Below, piece after piece: positions 61,360-64,000 of a DNA stretch of 64,000 bases (its first letter is position 1; every line of letters starts with the position of its first letter). The stretch comes from Pagrus major (lineage: Eukaryota; Chordata; Actinopteri; Spariformes; Sparidae): assembly GCF_040436345.1 (NCBI RefSeq), contig NC_133218.1, positions 7,919,539-7,983,538 on the forward strand, read 5' to 3'. The position numbers and the translations under genes were made by a program. The notes under the pieces were generated by a model. It worked only from the letters and a program-made list of their open reading frames with translations. It made no database searches and was not told the origin of the DNA.

Positions 61360-61866
61360 GACAGTTTAGCCCCAAATCCCTTATGCTCCTGGTTTACACA
61401 GGCACAGCTAGAATCTCCTCAGATGTACAAGGTATTGCCCAGAGTGCAAGCCCAAATCCGTTTTTAGCGTATCAAGAGCGGATCTGGATTGATTTTTAGA
61501 AAGTCTGGAGAGCAAAAAAACACACGAAATGTGATTTTTGCAAATCAGATCCCAACTACATTTGGAGGTGGTTTAAAATGCGATTCCAAGCAGATTTCTA
61601 CAGATGCGTCTCAGGTGGGATGTCTGTTCACTCTAAGTGAATTACAAAGTGTCAATCGCAATGCAACACATCGACTGTGTCAAGTACAGAGTGACAGAAG
61701 TCCTTCAGTGTGGGCCGGTATGGAGGATCATCTGTATCAACAGTCCATCATGATGTTTGGACACACAATCCAATCTGATCACTAGCAGATAACAGTGTCG
61801 ACAGTCTGTCTTAAAGATCTGATTTGCGAAACAAATCTGATTTGCTTGCAGTCTGAACAAAGCCTA
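61360..61866. mobile_element. Probable DNA-transposon remnant
   Basis: The right end, TTGCAGTCTGAACAAAGCCT, has the form of a known fish repeat terminus. Repeated AAATCTGATTTG-like motifs precede it. The left boundary is uncertain. Confidence 0.35.
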
Positions 61867-63167
61867 AGTGCTCAGGTTGAGCTTTCCTTTTGTATGTCAG
61901 GGAGGGAAATGATAGTACATCTTGACTGTGGCTCTACTTTCAGAGTTGCTTTTAGATAAAGGTTACTGGTGAAGTAAGTTGTGTATTATTTAACCTGTCC
62001 GCTGTTCCTGCCAGATTGCAGTAACAGCAAAATTGTAATTTGCATGTATTTGTTAGGAAAAATGACCATGCTAATAATTGGGTATGTAGTAAACCCTCAC
62101 CGCCTGCTGACCACCTACACAGTAGTTGAAAACACTCTTGACAGGAACAAAATGGGAAGGTACAGCCAGGTACTGTTTGGCAGGGATGCTAAGCTTCTTG
62201 TAGCAGCATTCATAGTTATCACTAAAGCAGTCATTTTCTGAAGGTATCACACAGAGAGGAAAGGTTTATTTAAAATTGCTCTGTCTCCTGTCCACTGCAG
62301 TCAACAATGTATAGAGCACTGATTGTTGAGAATCTCCTACTATTTCTTTATCCAGAAAAGAAATGGCACATGCTCCACTTTGACTACTGATGAGGTCCTT
62401 ATACTGTAGCTCATCCCTGCTTCAGAGTAGTTTTTATGTCTTGGTCATAAAAAGCTGTAGGCATAAACTGTGGGCATACATATCATAAAACGACAGTGTA
62501 AATACTGCTTTAGACAGAAGAGAGGAATCGAAACCACAATGTTTCCTGTCCAAACACATTGCTAAACTTCAAAATCCTTGCATGCTCACTGCATAATGGA
62601 GGAAATGATTATTGACAGGCATCTGGGTCATGATTGTGTGTTAAAAATCTGGCAGTCTGTGTGTAAACACTGGGCCAATTGATGTTGGTAAATACAGCTA
62701 TAAGATGCCCAGGAAACACCAGCAGCAGAGGTTCTGCTTTAGAGAAATGAAGAGGAATAGAACAGGTTGGATGCTTATTTACATGGGAGGCTTGAATCAG
62801 GTCTTACAGTTGATGGCCATTATTATCAGTAAGTCTCAGCTCTGCCATAGTGTCCTTGAGAAGACACTGATTTGCATCTAATGGAGTGCTGTTCTAGCCC
62901 TGACCTCTGACCTCCCTGTGGAAGGGGGCAGAACAGAAGAGGATATCCCTTCGCAGAAGGAGCAACACAGTCCTATCCTGATCGCAAGAGTTTTGTCTTT
63001 GACTTTTTTGCCTTCTTTCACAAAAACGCTTCCTAATTGCTAAAATCATGCGGCGGACATGACTTGTTCCAGTGTTATTTATTAGCCAACAAGCCAAGAT
63101 ACAGACAGTTTTCTTTAAAAACAAACACTATTTTTTTAATCATCCAAGTTGCATAAGATGTATAATA

Positions 63168-64000
63168 TTTCTTTTTTTTTTTAATTTTCTTTATTATTGT
63201 TATTCTCACACATTACATTACACAGCTGGTGTTGAATTCTTGATTTACAATTATTGTCAAGAAGAGAGGATAACATCATATCAACATAGCTATCGCCATA
63301 TAGTTGTGTAATGTTGAAAGAAACAAAACCTGCATATTTTTATATTTTTAAGAAAAAACAAACAAACAAAACTAACTAAGGGCAAACAAGAAAAAGGAAC
63401 AATGAAGAATCAAAACAGGATGTATGGGTTTATAACAGCAGCTGCATTTAGTTGTAGGGAGACTAGGTATCAAAATGATAAGAGTTCTGAAATACATACA
63501 CATATAAGTATGAAACACACAAGACCTGGCGGTCCTTCAAACCAACAGGGAGATAACCGAGAGTAAGTGGGTGGAGACAAGTGATTTAGTTTCTAGAGTG
63601 AAACTGTGATGTTTGTACATAAGAGACCCATTTTGACCATGACCTTGTGAATTTATCCATTTGTAGCCGAAGTGAGAAAGTAATCTTTTCCATTTGATAT
63701 ATTTCATCAACAATAACAGTCCATTCCTCTATTGTGGGGGGGTCAGGATGCAGCCAGTGACGTGTGATGGCTTTCTTGCCAGCAGAAATCAGAGCCCCAA
63801 ATAGGTATTTGTTGAGATGCCCTGTGAGAAAATTAATTTCTCCCAGAATAAAGGTTTTGAAATGGTATGGTATTTTCATATGAAACATGTTTTCTAATAT
63901 TTTATGCATCTCTGACCAGAAATTTACAATTACTGGACATTCCCAAAATATATGCCAATGGTTTGCATCCCGGCTCCCACACATTCTCCAGCACTGTGGA
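63168..64000 (-). mobile_element. 3' end of an L1-type LINE
   Basis: Read on the minus strand, the element enters at the window edge with the end of ORF2, stops at 63586, and has about 410 bases of 3' UTR. It closes with AATAATAAAG and an A-rich tail (a T-run on the + strand from about 63168). It lies antisense inside the kinesin intron. The 5' part is outside the window. Confidence 0.75.
63586..64000 (-). CDS. C-terminal part of an L1-type ORF2 protein
   Basis: Open from the edge, it reads QCWRMCGSRDANHWHIFWEC and then PVIVNFW, followed by KKAITRHWL and EEWTVIVDEIYQMEKITFSL. A Cys-rich CW-x-CG segment followed by H-IFW-CP-I--FW is the conserved C-terminus of L1-clade ORF2 in vertebrates, downstream of the reverse transcriptase. 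The visible 138 codons contain no stop, so this copy may be young. Whether the whole ORF is intact cannot be seen. Confidence 0.75.
   Translation of the reverse strand, partial: PQCWRMCGSRDANHWHIFWECPVIVNFWSEMHKILENMFHMKIPYHFKTFILGEINFLTGHLNKYLFGALISAGKKAITRHWLHPDPPTIEEWTVIVDEIYQMEKITFSLRLQMDKFTRSWSKWVSYVQTSQFHSRN

Larger units (their letters stand above)
58198..63167 (+). other. First coding intron of the kinesin gene
   Basis: No second coding exon with the expected continuation (KCVV or similar after NRRE) is seen. The intron contains repeats at 59740-60060 and about 61360-61866. Frames such as those at 60561-60992 are open by composition only. Confidence 0.6.

Noticed and set aside
1..64000. 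tRNA, rRNA or snRNA genes
   Set aside because: No A/B-box pair with a foldable cloverleaf and no ribosomal or snRNA core sequence was noticed on either strand by reading. A covariance-model scan would be the decisive check.

Overview
The window is vertebrate DNA, almost certainly from a spiny-rayed (percomorph-like) teleost. It is AT-rich, has spliced genes with GT-AG introns and long CA/TG microsatellites, and carries Rex3, hAT-type elements and TTAA-type MITEs typical of fish. It has no bacterial-style operons. Host coding content is sparse. The only confidently recognised host gene is a kinesin-3 gene (KIF13 type) whose first coding exon lies at 58128-58197 on the + strand. Its 5' UTR, with two upstream ORFs, is just before it, and its first coding intron fills the rest of the window.

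Region by region: 1-20 kb is intergenic or intronic DNA with scattered MITEs (7726-8042, 9741-10096, 13815-14677, 15914-16044, 18851-19639), a 490-bp tandem duplication (2491-3414), a strong 34-bp hairpin (13375-13456) and a candidate minus-strand promoter with a first exon (about 11206-11345). At 20.1-23.4 kb a hAT remnant (7/8-matching 8-bp target duplication) contains a nested, internally deleted Rex3 LINE with its own 18/19-bp target duplication. From 44 to 57 kb there is a clean solo LTR (46878-47457, perfect 5-bp target duplication), common fish repeats and a short unidentified coding-like fragment near 54.8 kb. The right edge carries the 3' end of an L1-type LINE on the minus strand.

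The most striking object is a single 16.5-kb DNA transposon at 27197-43692. It has 13-bp inverted ends (CCCTGGTGAAAAA), subterminal repeats rich in TGTACTT-like motifs at both ends, and a 2-bp TG duplication. It splits an older TTAA MITE whose two halves survive at 26956-27196 and 43693-43766, which independently fixes the boundaries. It carries two divergently transcribed, apparently intact genes. The minus-strand gene encodes a Tnp2/EnSpm-CACTA-like transposase (28566-31733) with an acidic 15 x 11-residue repeat, a zinc ribbon and a DUF4218-like C-terminal part. The plus-strand gene is an 11-exon, 440-residue BEN-domain gene (34583-42533) that I reconstructed from splice sites. A 1.8-kb foldback lies between the two start regions. 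The BEN gene has a tandemly duplicated exon and two GC-AG introns, and several MITEs are nested in its introns and 3' flank. The inferred division of labour is that the transposase cuts and joins the ends while the BEN protein binds the repetitive subterminal DNA as an accessory or regulatory factor. That role is a hypothesis.
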